Below, piece after piece: positions 28,001 to 36,896 of a stretch of DNA of 64,000 nucleotides. This DNA comes from UBA12170 sp964293475 (GTDB taxonomy: Bacteria > Bacteroidota > Bacteroidia > Bacteroidales > UBA12170). The stretch spans positions 11,489 through 75,488 of the forward strand of contig CAXYYJ010000025.1 in assembly GCA_964293475.1 (NCBI GenBank). The letters are read 5' to 3'. Each line of letters starts with the position of its first letter. Position 1 is the stretch's first letter. A program made the position numbers and the translations under genes. A model generated the notes under the pieces. It was not told the DNA's origin. It searched no databases and saw only the letters and a program-made list of their open reading frames with translations.

Positions 28001-31000
28001 GTGATAGTTGAACTACAGCCATTGGTATCTGTGACAGTTAAATCAACCAAATAATTTCCACTAAAATGATAGACATGCGATGGGTTTTGGTCGGTACTTG
28101 AAGTGGTATCTGCAAAATCCCAGAACCATGATTCTATCGGGGCATCACCAATTGCCGACTCATCTATAAAGTTTACAGGATCACCTTGACAGGGATTATT
28201 GAAGCTAAAATCGGCGGTGGCGCCATCGTAGATGGTTACTTGTTGAATTATGGTATCAAAGCCATAGGCTTTTACCACTAACATCACATCGTAAACACCT
28301 GCAGCTGTGAATATGTGGGTTGGGTTTTGAGCAGTACTTTCATTAAAGGCTCCGCTTGAAATATCCCCAAAATTCCACCACCAATCGGTAATGAATCCCT
28401 GGCTTGTTGTACTGGTATCTTCAAATTGAACAGGTTGGCCAAAGCAGCTTAAATCCCATTGAAAACCAGCAACTGGTTTCGGATTCACGGTTAATGTCTT
28501 TGTAATTGCATTAGAACAGCCATTGGCATCAGTCACCGTTAAGGTAACATCGAAATCGCCCAAATGTGTGAATAGATGTTTGGGGTTTTGGAGTATTGAG
28601 AAGTTCTCCAAACCGCTCATGACATCGTCGAAATTCCAGCTCCAGCTCATGATGGCAGGGCCGCCATTCAGCGTACTCACATCAATAAACTGAACGGTAT
28701 CGTCGAGGCTGACTAAGCTGTAGTTGAAATTAGCGGTGGGGCAGGGATTGACTGACAAAATCTGCTGATGCACTTCTTCGCATCCATTCTTATTGGCGGT
28801 AAGTTCTACCAAATGATTACCGCCTTGAGTAAAAGTATAAACGGTATTTTGTCCAGTGGCAGTGGTTCCATCCTCAAAGAGCCAACTCCAGGAATCGGGG
28901 GACATTGAAGGATAAACTACTTCGCCACTCAGGTTGGCAGCGGTATTGGTGCAAAGTCCGAAATAATCCACGTTTAGAGTGAATTCAGGAGTGATGTACA
29001 AAGATTTGTCAAGGGTATCGTAGCAATTTAAATTGTCAGTGACAATTAGCTGAATATTTTTCTCCCCAGGAGCCGAATACAAATGATTTGGATTGGTTTC
29101 AGTTGACATGGTTCCGTCGCCCAAATTCCAATTCCAGTTTGTTACAGTACCGTTGGGAGTGGAACTGTTATCAGTAATATTTACTGTTTCTCCAAAGCAT
29201 AACGATGTTGCTAAAAAATTAGCATTTGGGCTTGGTGAAATCATCAAATTAAAGTCATTGTTATTTTCGCAACCTTTGGAATCAATAACGTGCAGATTAA
29301 TCTGATAATTCCCATTCGAAACGAATCTATGTTGTGGATTCTGAAGAGATGAAGAATTATCCATACCTGAGGAAAGGTCCCCAAAATCCCATTCCCAGCT
29401 AACAATTGATGCATCACCTTCCAAACTAATATCGGTAAATTCTGTTAGATTATTTGCACAAGTTCTATTGGTCGATATATTCGCAATGGGATTGTCCCAC
29501 ACTTGATTTAGTTTAACTTCGGTGTCAGTACAGCCATATGAATCGACAACCACCAATGAAGTATTATAATTGCCTGATGCAGAATAGGTATGATTCGGAT
29601 TGGGAATGTCAGATATTGTACCATCGCCAAAATTCCATTGCCAGGAAACTATATTTCCGTCACCCTTTTGACTATTATCCGAAAAAACTGTAATACCTCC
29701 TTCACACGGAGAGCTAGCGCTGAAAGAGCTGATGGGATTTTCATGTATTGTAACCTGTTTCGAGATGGTGTTGCTTCCGTGAGCAAAAGTTGTTAGGCTT
29801 ACCATATAATTTCCAGGGGCACTAAAAGTATGTGCAGGGTTTTGAGTATTGCTGGAATTATTTGGGCTTCCAGGGTCTCCGAAATCCCAGGACCATCCAG
29901 TGATGCTTCCTTCAATTGTAGAGCTTAAATCGGAAAATTGAACACTGTTGCCAAAACAACTTGCTCCCCAATTAAAGTCACAAACCGGCAAAGCATAGAC
30001 ATTGATTTCATTTAAAATTGAGTTTTGGCATCCTTTTTCATCAGTTATTTGAAGTTGAACCTGATAAGTTCCAACTTGGTCATATGTATGGTTTGGATTC
30101 TGAATGGTAGCAAAATTATCTACTCCACTCATAGGGTCCCCAAATTCCCAATTCCATTGGATTAATGGTGATGGTCCATTTATGGTACTAATATCTGTGA
30201 AATTCACTTCTTCATAGAGTACAACTTCAGAATAGTTAAAATTTGAACTTGGCACTGGATTAATCAATAATTCCTGGTTCAAAACTTCAATACAGCCATT
30301 CAAATCCGCTGAAAGTTGAACATTCACCGCCCCGCTTACGGGAAAACTATAATTGACATTTTGACCAGATTTAGGGTTTCCATCATAAAAATCCCAAGTC
30401 CAATTTTCAGGAACAAGAATATTCCCAATGACTTCGCCATGCAAATCAATGGGGGTATTGTTGCAAATATCTATGCTATTGATATTTAGAGAAAAATCGG
30501 GGGTAATGTATATATCTTTACTCAGACTGTTTACACAATTCCACTGGTCAGTGGCTTGCAAGGTTATGGTTTTATTTCCGGCTGAAGTAAAAATATGATT
30601 TGGTGAATTTTCTGTGGACAAGAGCCCATCGCCAAAAGACCAGGAATGGAGTAACGATATCCCGTTGGTAGTGCTTTGATTTTGGAATGATATTTCTTCA
30701 TCTTCACAATAAGGAGCCACAGGATCAAAATTTACCACGGGCAATGGATTAATTATGATGGACTGAGAACTTGTGTTTATGCAGTTATTCTCATCTTTTA
30801 CCGATAGTGACACAGTGTATTCATTTGGCAAGTTGTATTGTGTTACTGGATTTTGCAACGTTGAATTTTGTCCGTTACCTAAATCCCAACTCCAATCTGT
30901 GATATTTAAACCATCTCCTGTGCTCAAATCAGTATAGCTAGATAATGTATTGATGCATAAGCCATTGAGTTCAAATAATGATATGGGAAGTTCTTTTACA

Positions 31001-34000
31001 TCAACAACAACCGATTTTCCAGCAGTACATTCGCCCAAGGTACCAACCAAATTAACAAGATGACTCCCAGGTTCAGTAAAAATAAATGATGCATCCTGAT
31101 TGTGAATTTCTGTTCCAGTGGGAAAAATCCATTTATAGTCGTCCAAAGGCAGCCAATCGGGGATTGGTGTTCCTTCGAAAATACCCGATTCATTCAGGCA
31201 AAAGATTCCATTATCGATACTCACATCAAATTCAGGACTTACAACAACATTGGGCTGACTAAACTGATGTGAACATCCGTTAACATCGGTTACCGTTAAG
31301 GTGATTTCATAAATTCCACCACTTGGATAAACATAGGTTAATGCTTCCTGATTTGAAGTGAAGCCATTGTCAAATTCCCAAAGATAGGTTCCCAAAGTAC
31401 TTCCAAGAGATGGGATTGATAAATTAGTCAACTCCACAACATTTGAATGACATGGATTGTTATAATCAAAATTTGAAATAGGACTAGGCCAAACGTTTAT
31501 TAAAGAATTGAAGGTGTTTGAACATCCATGCTCTGTGGCAACATTCAAAGTAATATCGTAGGAACCTTCGGATGGAAATGTATAATTCAGATTATTATCA
31601 TTATAGGAGTTCCCGTTTAGTGTCCAGATATTTGTTATAATATCACTCACTGGGGCTGTAGAAGTATTGGTAAAGGTGGTCTCTATGCCGAAACAATTAT
31701 CATTGGTTAAAAAACCGGCGGTGGGATTGTCAAAAATATTCACTGTATGCAATTCTGTATCATCACATCCATAATTATTTTCAACCTGTAGGCTAATTTC
31801 ATACTGGCCATAGGTTGTATAGGAATAGGATGGAGTTTGATCGGTTGATGTAACTCCATTTCCAAAATCCCAATTAAAGCTTGTAATATGATTCTCAGGG
31901 TCAGAAGAAGAGTTTATAATCGAAATATTTTCACCTTGACAAATATTCGAAACACTAAATGAGGCGATAGGACTGGGATTCACTTCAATAGTAAGGTTTA
32001 GGGCAGGGGAGTTTCCACAATTTTGACTTTCGCTACGTACAAAATATTCTGTTGTAGTTGTCGGGGCTGACACAGCTATGGAATTTGAAGAACCTATAGA
32101 GCTTCCACCAACGGCTCCCTGATACCATTTATAGTTTTCATCGCTGCCTGTGCAATTTAGATTGATAACACCAGGATTGTTATTAGAGCAAAACTCCGAG
32201 ATATTGGCACTTATTGAACCAGGAGGAATAGGTGCGTCGAATATTTCGATAACCTTGGAATAATCATCGGAACAACCAGCAGGAGTGGTTGCATTTAAAA
32301 TAATGGTTGTTTGGCCAACATTATTAAAGGTATGTGTTGGATTTTTATCGGATGATACACCGCCATCGCCAAAATCCCAGCTCCATGTTGTATTTGTTGG
32401 ATTGGGAGTGGTAGATGAATTAAGGATGGTTGTTTGCACACCCTGGCATTGGTTTGACAAATTAAATAAAGCAGCAGGACTTTGATTTACAGTAACTGTA
32501 GTATTTAGGCTGGAAGAATTGCCACATCCCAAACTACTTTCACTTCTTACATAATATTTTGTTGTGACATTAGGTGAAGCTATCGTCAAAGTTTTTGAAG
32601 ATCCAATATTTGTTCCATTCAGATTGTTTGCATACCAATAATAAGTATCGGCAATCCCTCCGGTGCAGGTTAAAGTAATTTGTGAAGGCTTTTCGTTTGA
32701 ACAATAAGATGAAGTGTTAACTGAAATACTGGTTGGGGGCTGTGGTGCCGGATTTATAGTAATATTTCCAACTTTGGTATCACTACAGCCCTGGTTAGAA
32801 TTCACAGTAAGTGTAACTGAATAATTTCCAGGCAGTGAATAAGGATGGTTAATATTTTGGGTGGTTGAAGTAGCCCCATCTCCAAAATTCCATAATCTTG
32901 AGCTAATTGTGCCACCAGCAGGTATTGTTGATAAATCGCTAAAGGAAATCTCTTGCCCTTGACAACCATTAACAGGGGTAAAGTTGGCCACAGGGCTTGG
33001 TTTAACAGTCACAGTTATATTTTTGTCTGTGGAAAAGCCACATGAAGTTTCGCTTCGTACATAATAAGTGGTGGTCACTGAGGGTGCATTAACCGAAAGA
33101 TTTTTGCCAGTTCCTATAGGTGACCCTAAATAATTATTTGCATACCATTTGTAGGTATCGTTGGGACTTGTTCCCTCACAATGCAAAATAATCTGTGAGG
33201 GTGGAGAATCGCTACAGTAATTATTATTCTCCACAGAAATGGTTGTAGGAGCTTGAGGGCCATCGATGATTTCAATTTGCTGATTGGCAGCGTCTACACA
33301 GCCATTATTATCAGTAAATTGATAATAGACGTTGTAAGTGCCAACGGCTAAACTTGAATTAAATTTTCCCAGGCTATTTATATTTTGACCACCATAAATG
33401 CCCGTTCCAGTAGCTCCATTGCCCGAGCCTTGTGTGATGGTAATCATTGGATTACCTGTGCCATTCCATTTACAAACCGGTGGAACTTCAGCAAAAGTTA
33501 CATATGGGAGTGGGTTTACTTTAATGGAAGATGTAGCTGAATTAGAACAACCATGAGAATCGGTAAAAAAATATCCAATGGAAAAATTCCCAGCTCCAAA
33601 AATTTCCGGGTCGAAGATGGTACCCGAAAGTCCTGTTGCTGTGTATGTTCCCCCTGGTGGATTTGCTTGGTTGATGTTAATGGGTTCTGCATCAACACAA
33701 ACTTCAGCTGGGGTAATATTGTAACTGACAATAGGAGTAGCGTACCGGGTTACGATATGCGAGGAATTGTTAATACAAGTATTGTTATCGGTATAGGTAT
33801 AATTTATAGTTGAATTACCACCTGGGGTTATCGCTGCAGGATTCAGGTAATAACTGCCTGATACCAGTGAGATGCCTGTACCCGAAAAAGCACCTCCTGT
33901 GGGTGTGACTTTATTATTCAAGAGAATTGGTGAAAGTTCTGCCTGGCAAAAATTATTGATATTAAATGCTATTGGGGTTTCATTTAAAATCTGTAATGTG

Positions 34001-34995
34001 ACAGATTTAGTAGCGGTGCAGCCTTGAAAATTATGAACGGTAACATTTATTGTACCTGCGGTGGTATAAGGTGTTGAGTTAATACCCTGACTTCCATTAT
34101 TCCAATATGCTGATCCAAAGTCAGGGAAAGGATTTACTTTAAATACAATATCTTCACCAGGGCAAATCTGATAAGTGTTTTCGGCAACATTGTCTTCATC
34201 AAAGATGGTAAAACTAGGTGCATTCAGAACCACAGCATAGGTTTCATAAGGTTGACTTGTGACTCCGTTGAGCGTAACACGAAGAATATAGTTTCCCGAT
34301 TGATTGGCATTTGCTAAAGGAATTATTGGATTTTGTTGTGTTGAAGTGAATCCGTTGGGGCCCGTCCATGCATAAGTTGCACCAGTTACCGTTTGAGCAA
34401 AGAGCTGTAAACTTTCACCATTACAAATGGGGCTGTTGTTGGTTGCCTGGGTATTGATAATTGTCTCATCTGTTTCACCTTCTCCACCAATTTTTTCAGC
34501 TGTGATGATACAAGGATTATTAGAATAATTGGTAATCATCAAGATATAATACTCACCAACTTCGCCGTCTGGAAGAAAAATAGTTTCTACTGAACTGGGT
34601 GAATAACTGCAATCAACAATGGTTGAACCTGTTAATGCGGCAGTACATGGTGCATGTGGGTCGGCAAATGGACCCCAAAGAATAAAATCTATATCTTCAC
34701 TTGGGGCACTCGATAATCGAATAATAATGTCACCAGCCTCACTGATTCGCATATAATACCAGGCGGGATTAGGTTCGGAACCAAGACAACCATAATCTGG
34801 TCCTCCTTCACCGGTTCCACTGTTAACTCCCGCTGGGAAAGTTGCAGATGTTGAAGTGGAAAAGGGTTCTGAATCGATACAAATATCACCCTGTGAATAC
34901 GAATTGGAAACTTGAAAAAGAAGAAGCAGCGACATACTAGTAAGTACGAACACTCTCTTCAACAAAAGTCTAAATTGATACTTTGCCCCCTGCAT
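22084..34995 (-). CDS. Giant PKD-repeat surface protein with T9SS type B sorting domain
   Basis: A 4303-residue secreted protein in one unbroken frame. Residues 1-35 are a signal peptide (LLLLFQVSNSYSQ). Residues about 36-150 form an N-terminal domain (ICIDSEPF, WYYMRISEAGDIIIRL, IDFILWGPF) found on other gliding/T9SS surface proteins. Early on, about 200-1100, Ig-like units (xxISVNxSxYCSNxxPSQI ... TTYYVRSES) alternate with PKD units. Then come PKD domains in series, each W-x-W-x-F-G-D-G ... N-P-x-H-x-Y ... G-x-Y-x-V-x-L-x-V-x-D-x-x-G-C; I count about 39 by eye. The last 95 residues are the gliding-motility-associated type B tail (FFVPNAFSPNGNGLNETF, MKIFTRWGKIVFE, QWNGKDESTG, PIGVYAYLI). 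Expected at the cell surface as adhesin or glycan-binding scaffold, SprB-like in build though not identifiable as SprB. Confidence 0.93.
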   Translation of the reverse strand: MQGAKYQFRLLLKRVFVLTSMSLLLLFQVSNSYSQGDICIDSEPFSTSTSATFPAGVNSGTGEGGPDYGCLGSEPNPAWYYMRISEAGDIIIRLSSAPSEDIDFILWGPFADPHAPCTAALTGSTIVDCSYSPSSVETIFLPDGEVGEYYILMITNYSNNPCIITAEKIGGEGETDETIINTQATNNSPICNGESLQLFAQTVTGATYAWTGPNGFTSTQQNPIIPLANANQSGNYILRVTLNGVTSQPYETYAVVLNAPSFTIFDEDNVAENTYQICPGEDIVFKVNPFPDFGSAYWNNGSQGINSTPYTTAGTINVTVHNFQGCTATKSVTLQILNETPIAFNINNFCQAELSPILLNNKVTPTGGAFSGTGISLVSGSYYLNPAAITPGGNSTINYTYTDNNTCINNSSHIVTRYATPIVSYNITPAEVCVDAEPININQANPPGGTYTATGLSGTIFDPEIFGAGNFSIGYFFTDSHGCSNSATSSIKVNPLPYVTFAEVPPVCKWNGTGNPMITITQGSGNGATGTGIYGGQNINSLGKFNSSLAVGTYNVYYQFTDNNGCVDAANQQIEIIDGPQAPTTISVENNNYCSDSPPSQIILHCEGTSPNDTYKWYANNYLGSPIGTGKNLSVNAPSVTTTYYVRSETSCGFSTDKNITVTVKPSPVANFTPVNGCQGQEISFSDLSTIPAGGTISSRLWNFGDGATSTTQNINHPYSLPGNYSVTLTVNSNQGCSDTKVGNITINPAPQPPTSISVNTSSYCSNEKPSQITLTCTGGIADTYYWYANNLNGTNIGSSKTLTIASPNVTTKYYVRSESSLGCGNSSSLNTTVTVNQSPAALFNLSNQCQGVQTTILNSSTTPNPTNTTWSWDFGDGGVSSDKNPTHTFNNVGQTTIILNATTPAGCSDDYSKVIEIFDAPIPPGSISANISEFCSNNNPGVINLNCTGSDENYKWYQGAVGGSSIGSSNSIAVSAPTTTTEYFVRSESQNCGNSPALNLTIEVNPSPIASFSVSNICQGENISIINSSSDPENHITSFNWDFGNGVTSTDQTPSYSYTTYGQYEISLQVENNYGCDDTELHTVNIFDNPTAGFLTNDNCFGIETTFTNTSTAPVSDIITNIWTLNGNSYNDNNLNYTFPSEGSYDITLNVATEHGCSNTFNSLINVWPSPISNFDYNNPCHSNVVELTNLSIPSLGSTLGTYLWEFDNGFTSNQEALTYVYPSGGIYEITLTVTDVNGCSHQFSQPNVVVSPEFDVSIDNGIFCLNESGIFEGTPIPDWLPLDDYKWIFPTGTEIHNQDASFIFTEPGSHLVNLVGTLGECTAGKSVVVDVKELPISLFELNGLCINTLSSYTDLSTGDGLNITDWSWDLGNGQNSTLQNPVTQYNLPNEYTVSLSVKDENNCINTSSQSIIINPLPVVNFDPVAPYCEDEEISFQNQSTTNGISLLHSWSFGDGLLSTENSPNHIFTSAGNKTITLQATDQWNCVNSLSKDIYITPDFSLNINSIDICNNTPIDLHGEVIGNILVPENWTWDFYDGNPKSGQNVNYSFPVSGAVNVQLSADLNGCIEVLNQELLINPVPSSNFNYSEVVLYEEVNFTDISTINGPSPLIQWNWEFGDPMSGVDNFATIQNPNHTYDQVGTYQVQLQITDEKGCQNSILNEINVYALPVCDFNWGASCFGNSVQFSDLSSTIEGSITGWSWDFGDPGSPNNSSNTQNPAHTFSAPGNYMVSLTTFAHGSNTISKQVTIHENPISSFSASSPCEGGITVFSDNSQKGDGNIVSWQWNFGDGTISDIPNPNHTYSASGNYNTSLVVVDSYGCTDTEVKLNQVWDNPIANISTNRTCANNLTEFTDISLEGDASIVSWEWDFGDLSSGMDNSSSLQNPQHRFVSNGNYQINLHVIDSKGCENNNDFNLMISPSPNANFLATSLCFGETVNITDNSSTPNGTVTNWNWNLGDGTMSTETNPNHLYSAPGEKNIQLIVTDNLNCYDTLDKSLYITPEFTLNVDYFGLCTNTAANLSGEVVYPSMSPDSWSWLFEDGTTATGQNTVYTFTQGGNHLVELTANKNGCEEVHQQILSVNPCPTANFNYSLVSLDDTVQFIDVSTLNGGPAIMSWSWNFDDVMSGLENFSILQNPKHLFTHLGDFDVTLTVTDANGCSNAITKTLTVNPKPVAGFQWDLSCFGQPVQFEDTSTTSQGFITDWWWNFGDISSGAFNESTAQNPTHIFTAAGVYDVMLVVKAYGFDTIIQQVTIYDGATADFSFNNPCQGDPVNFIDESAIGDAPIESWFWDFADTTSSTDQNPSHVYHFSGNYLVDLTVTDTNGCSSTITKNVTIWQGPTAKFNYYSACVGSLTYFIDKSIADGASFVSWDWSFGDPTSGINNYSTEQNPGHEYTSPGSYEVILIVEDANGCVDSDTVNIIVEPSPVADFTFTSTCFGESITFTDQSFSAGQPIISWYWEFGDGTTSTSANPNHNYNAAGNYNVLLVVETAGGCSNEVVKTVSVFYQPTANFEWSGGIACANDTTHFIDMSIPTGNATINTWIWQFGDSQTSNEQNPSHFYQSPGTYAVNLLITDINGCQHSITKTVVVSEAPVSNFIFDNSSCDLVSFNSTGFDPNGLAITNWFWNFDDSGSGVNNLSSQQNPSHQYINGGTYNVMHIITNASGCTDTTYQVVLMSKPDAEFNYVTNCAGFPVNFTDQSTAQGDPVVSWSWNFSDGNTSTQQNPSHIFANGGSYFVSLSIITAGGCNSQIAHVVDVNSAPTSNFIHTNIHCTSDSIQFTDVSTGSSTILSWEWQFGDGTTSILEDPNHVFMLPGNYLVQLRVTDANGCYGDKNETLTIDQNPSANFNWDIINCDTTFFTDFTNANGTTLIAWAWQFDDVASGVENISFLQNPNHKFTTSSNYNVQLTVTNQHLCTDTLSRVVAYDAQPQPAFSFDTVCFGDSTHFIDITPTNFQTIQGWEWKFGDNVVSHQQNPVHKFLLPGTYNVTLKILNTNFCEDSIVSQVLVRELPIASFSPDSSCFGSSVNFVDESNSNANSIDAWSWDFGDGASATLSNPSHTYATPGTYQVNLNVENNFSCSNTTTKPHYVNALPVVDFSFTNGCLGTITQFSSQATSYLGIETWFWDFDNGSTSNASNPNYTYESAGTYNVKLIVTDFFGCSDSITHPVEVYESPVAAFEALAVCVGDSTQFTNQTIPAGTVWNWSFGDGTTSMLSNPSHLYDNAGTYSVLLEVEDAAGCSSSVVQEVMVNPLPIVSFSWNYTACAGDTVFFNDLSQAIGTDIIGWNWDFGDGTSAILSNPSHVYAETGDTTYNVNLTILTETGCVRSLTQVINITGAPIAAFSFANTTNNGPCVGNQFIFTDESTSQSGNVQEWLWDFGDGTSAMLGDPLHYFSNAGTFAVSLTVTNTTGCQKTVVQDVVVIPLPDIDFNYNSVCLNDTTHFNDSDFVNALSVEEWTYSFGDGASATISNPSHRYINSGNFTVTLQITDTNMCRNQVMHEVLVYELPTVNFTFDTACLFIPSHFTDLSQSTDHELANWNWSFGDGGSALLTNPEYIYPNFGLYTVKLIVSDEWGCTDSLQKLVEVYEPPIAHFTHNDSACAPGLVYFYDSSYHNQGLFINQLLWSIDDFVTNVQNPQYTFPNTNFNYPVSLLVTDEHGCSDTINRTLYIAPELEISFSADTVCAGLETMLVAYSTKPAGAEVQQWTWYFDDGSPQLTTTHDTIYHQFSNDGVYRVELQGKQLGTTCIANARKNVKVWNQPSANFSTEPASCADSTVFQNESLNGEGQFSQFIWYFGDGTSTTIYNPQNPNIKHLYPPYLNSFQASLSVTNEFGCKDSISHIVQRYPCIFVNFESDTNLYCQSKLAVFIDSSIVDETATLVSRFWDFGDGSSFSFDSTIDTVTHFYNQSGTFIITYILTFDVGDNQLSDTARKTITVYPTPLADMELQNVCDGEDALLVSNTNANNSIIQSWTWNFGDGQDTTIFSNEVNNTVYHQFPQNGTYEIQLMAITDLGCRDTAFNQITVHPVPQISFISNNNALCGQGQIILTDTSKIEAGTIVKRAWDFGDRNTAMSTYDTISHIYTRRNLDSDAAEFFTVTLTTTSDSSCISTDSIPQMIAIYALPRVEFTVSPDSVSILDIHQLQLLNNTENGFYYEWLLNDTLLYSDSFEPNVWQDIQDTGFFQIQLLAQSVDGCFDSKSSSFKVYPVPRFFVPNAFSPNGNGLNETFGPVGKYFEEKSYTMKIFTRWGKIVFETKDFYKQWNGKDESTGEMQPIGVYAYLIEITDLDGNVEVIKGFVTLML

Positions 34996-35774
34996 TTGTT
35001 GAGATTTGGAGAATTAATGTTGTTTGTGGGTGCTAAAATAATAAATTCCTGTAAGTTACAATATATTTATTTCTTATCTTGTTGTATTTATTACTATTTT
35101 TTTAATTTTATTTTAATTTTTTGATTTGTTTACTTTATTATCAGACATATAGCAAATTTTAATAATTGGACTATTTTCGTAATTTGGGAAACAAAAAATC
35201 ATAAAAATTATTTATTATTCAGAAATACAATTAATTATATTGATTATAGTATTGTTTGTGGAAGGGTCAAGAGCCTCAATAGAGATGATTTTTTTTCGAA
35301 ATTTTAAATAATAAACTTACCAATTGCAGTATGTAATTTCTCAATGGATTCCCAAAAACCGCTATCCCATTTTAACAGGCAAACAGCTTCCGCGATAAAA
35401 TTAAAACAAATGTAAGAATTTTTGTAGATGGGTTTTCAGATATATAGGATTAATCTGCAACGGGGCACTGAAGGCATTTCTCTGACTGATGCAGACTGTT
35501 GAGAGAGCTTGACCGATGAACTTGCAAGCAAATAATATTCTAATTTATGATTTAAGTTTTATAACTATTTTTGCAATATTCTTTTGTTGCATAAAGTAAA
35601 CGGATACTAATTGTCACGGGTGGCAAGGTATTCAATTTCAAATTGTTAAGAAAAGGCGGCGAAAAAAGAAAAAAAGTTAAAATGGCTAATAGTCTTTGTG
35701 ATTATTTTGTGGAGATAAGACAATTACAAGTGTTATTAAACTATACAGATTCTAAAATCGAAAAATCAGGAATT
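34996..35774. other. Intergenic region with one dispersed repeat copy
   Basis: AT-rich, with no convincing gene. It contains copy 1 of the dispersed repeat (35357-35484). A frame running in from 35643 to the hicB start is not supported as coding. Confidence 0.45.
35357..35484 (+). repeat. Dispersed repeat, copy 1
   Basis: Matches copies at 56494-56630 and 57499-57635. Shared blocks include CCATTTTAAC, TTCCGCGATAAAATT, CAAATGTAAGAATTTTTG, and GGATTAATCTGCAAC followed by GGGCAC(T)GAA-GGCATTT. This copy lacks the extra upstream part shared by the other two. Confidence 0.85.
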
Positions 35775-36008
35775 ATGAAACAATATACTTACAGGATTTT
35801 ACTGAACAAGGAACCAGAAGGTGGTTATACTGTTACAGTACCTACTTTGCCTAGTTGTGTAACATATGGTGATTCAATTGATGAAGCTATTTCTATGGCA
35901 AAAGAGGCGATAGGGCTATATATCGAAAGCCTCGTTGCCCACAATGAACCAATACCCGATGAATCGAACACGCTTGAATATGCCATCACTCTTGAAGCGG
36001 CAGTTTGA
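35775..36008 (+). CDS. hicB: HicB-family antitoxin, orphaned
   Basis: A 77-residue HicB-type protein: YRILLNKEPEGGYTVTVPTLPSCVTYGDSIDEAISMAKEAIGLYIESL has the partial RNase H-like fold of HicB, with the P-x-L-P-x-C-x-T-x-G-D-S/T motif. ATG at 35775 is chosen because upstream codons (35643 onward) are Lys/Arg-rich and unlike HicB. HicB proteins neutralise the HicA mRNA interferase and repress their operon. No intact hicA is present: a 20-codon stub of it follows directly. The short form here has no visible C-terminal DNA-binding domain. Confidence 0.85.
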   Translation: MKQYTYRILLNKEPEGGYTVTVPTLPSCVTYGDSIDEAISMAKEAIGLYIESLVAHNEPIPDESNTLEYAITLEAAV

Positions 36009-36067
36009 GCAATATTCCATCATTAACCCCAAAAGATTTAGCAGGAATCGAAAAAAATGAATTGTAA
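36005..36067 (+). pseudogene. hicA: Stub of hicA toxin gene
   Basis: A frame starting with TTG at 36005, overlapping the hicB stop, reads SNIPSLTPKDLAGIEKNEL and stops at 36065-36067. HicA proteins downstream of HicB in Bacteroidota begin with a sequence of the form S-x-(I/L)-P-S-L-T-P-K-x-(L/V)-x-x-(I/L)-L-x-K-N-G. The dsRNA-binding core with the catalytic G-S-H-H/x motif is missing, and none of the other frames restores it in the next 100 bases. It is a truncated relic. Confidence 0.55.
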
Positions 36068-36141
36068 TCAAACTTCACCCCCTCAATTTTTATAATCCCT
36101 ACCTGCAAAAAATAAATTTTCAATTTTTTTTTCAAAAAGAC

Positions 36142-36173
36142 TTGACTTTTCCATTTTATTGAACCTATATTTG
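36142..36173 (+). promoter_or_regulatory. Promoter of the TetR-efflux operon
   Basis: TTG at 36142-36144 and TATATTTG at 36166-36173 are 21 bases apart, a good Bacteroidota promoter 57 bases before the tetR-type start. Confidence 0.6.
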
Positions 36174-36180
36174 CCAACCA

Positions 36181-36213
36181 GTTTAACCAAATGGATAAAG
36201 TGATTGGATAAAC
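36181..36213 (+). promoter_or_regulatory. Candidate TetR operator
   Basis: Inverted arms GTTTAACCAAA (36181-36191) and ATTGGATAAAC (36203-36213) match at 9 of 11 positions, just downstream of the promoter -7 box and before the regulator gene. Likely site of autoregulation. Confidence 0.45.
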
Positions 36214-36229
36214 CATTAAGTTAGTTATT

Positions 36230-36859
36230 ATGATCGAAAAACAAGATTCGAATACCGAGGAGAAAATAATTTTAGCGGCCGAGAAAGTATTTATCGAAAA
36301 CGGAATGGCCGGCGCCCGTATGCAGCAAATAGCCGATGAAGCCGGAATCAACAAGGCTCTGCTTCATTACTATTACCGAAGCAAAGAAAAACTATTCGAT
36401 ATAGTATTTAAAACCGCCATTAAAATGCTGGTGCCCAATTTGGTGAACGCCTATAAAAGCGGCGATGGTGATTTTTTTACCCGCCTGCGGAAATTTATCG
36501 ACAGCTATATCACCATTATTGAGAAGAACCCTCATATTCCAGCTTTTGTAATTCATGAGGTGAATCACAGGCCCGATCAACTCACCAATATGCTTGCGGA
36601 GCTCAATGTAGATATATCGTTCATTATTAATGATATAAATGCAGCCATCGATGCCGGAGATATGCGTCCCATCAATCCATATGATTTAATGATAAATGTG
36701 ATTTCGCTCACTATTTTTCCCGTGGTGGCCCGTCCCATGATTAAGGGCATCATTTTTAAGGGCGATAAAAAAGGCTATAAGGAATTTATGAAGCACCGCC
36801 GAAATGTGGTGGCCGATTTTATCATCAACAGCATAAAATTAGAGAAAAGTCAACAATAG
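36230..36859 (+). CDS. TetR-family transcriptional regulator
   Basis: A 209-residue repressor. Residues about 10-55 are the TetR DNA-binding domain (EEKIILAAEKVFIENGMAGARMQQIADEAGINKALLHYYYRSKEKLF), with the helix-turn-helix at about 29-48. The rest is an all-helical ligand-binding and dimerisation part. It is first in a run with the outer-membrane factor, membrane fusion protein, two ABC ATPases and two permeases, so it most likely represses this exporter until a toxic ligand binds. An imperfect palindrome lies in front of it. Confidence 0.93.
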   Translation: MIEKQDSNTEEKIILAAEKVFIENGMAGARMQQIADEAGINKALLHYYYRSKEKLFDIVFKTAIKMLVPNLVNAYKSGDGDFFTRLRKFIDSYITIIEKNPHIPAFVIHEVNHRPDQLTNMLAELNVDISFIINDINAAIDAGDMRPINPYDLMINVISLTIFPVVARPMIKGIIFKGDKKGYKEFMKHRRNVVADFIINSIKLEKSQQ

Positions 36860-36896
36860 TTTTAACTGAAAAGAATAGAAAATAAACAATAATTAT

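Noticed and set aside
35643..35774. N-terminal extension of hicB
   Set aside because: Lys/Arg-rich and unlike HicB; the internal ATG at 35775 fits the family.
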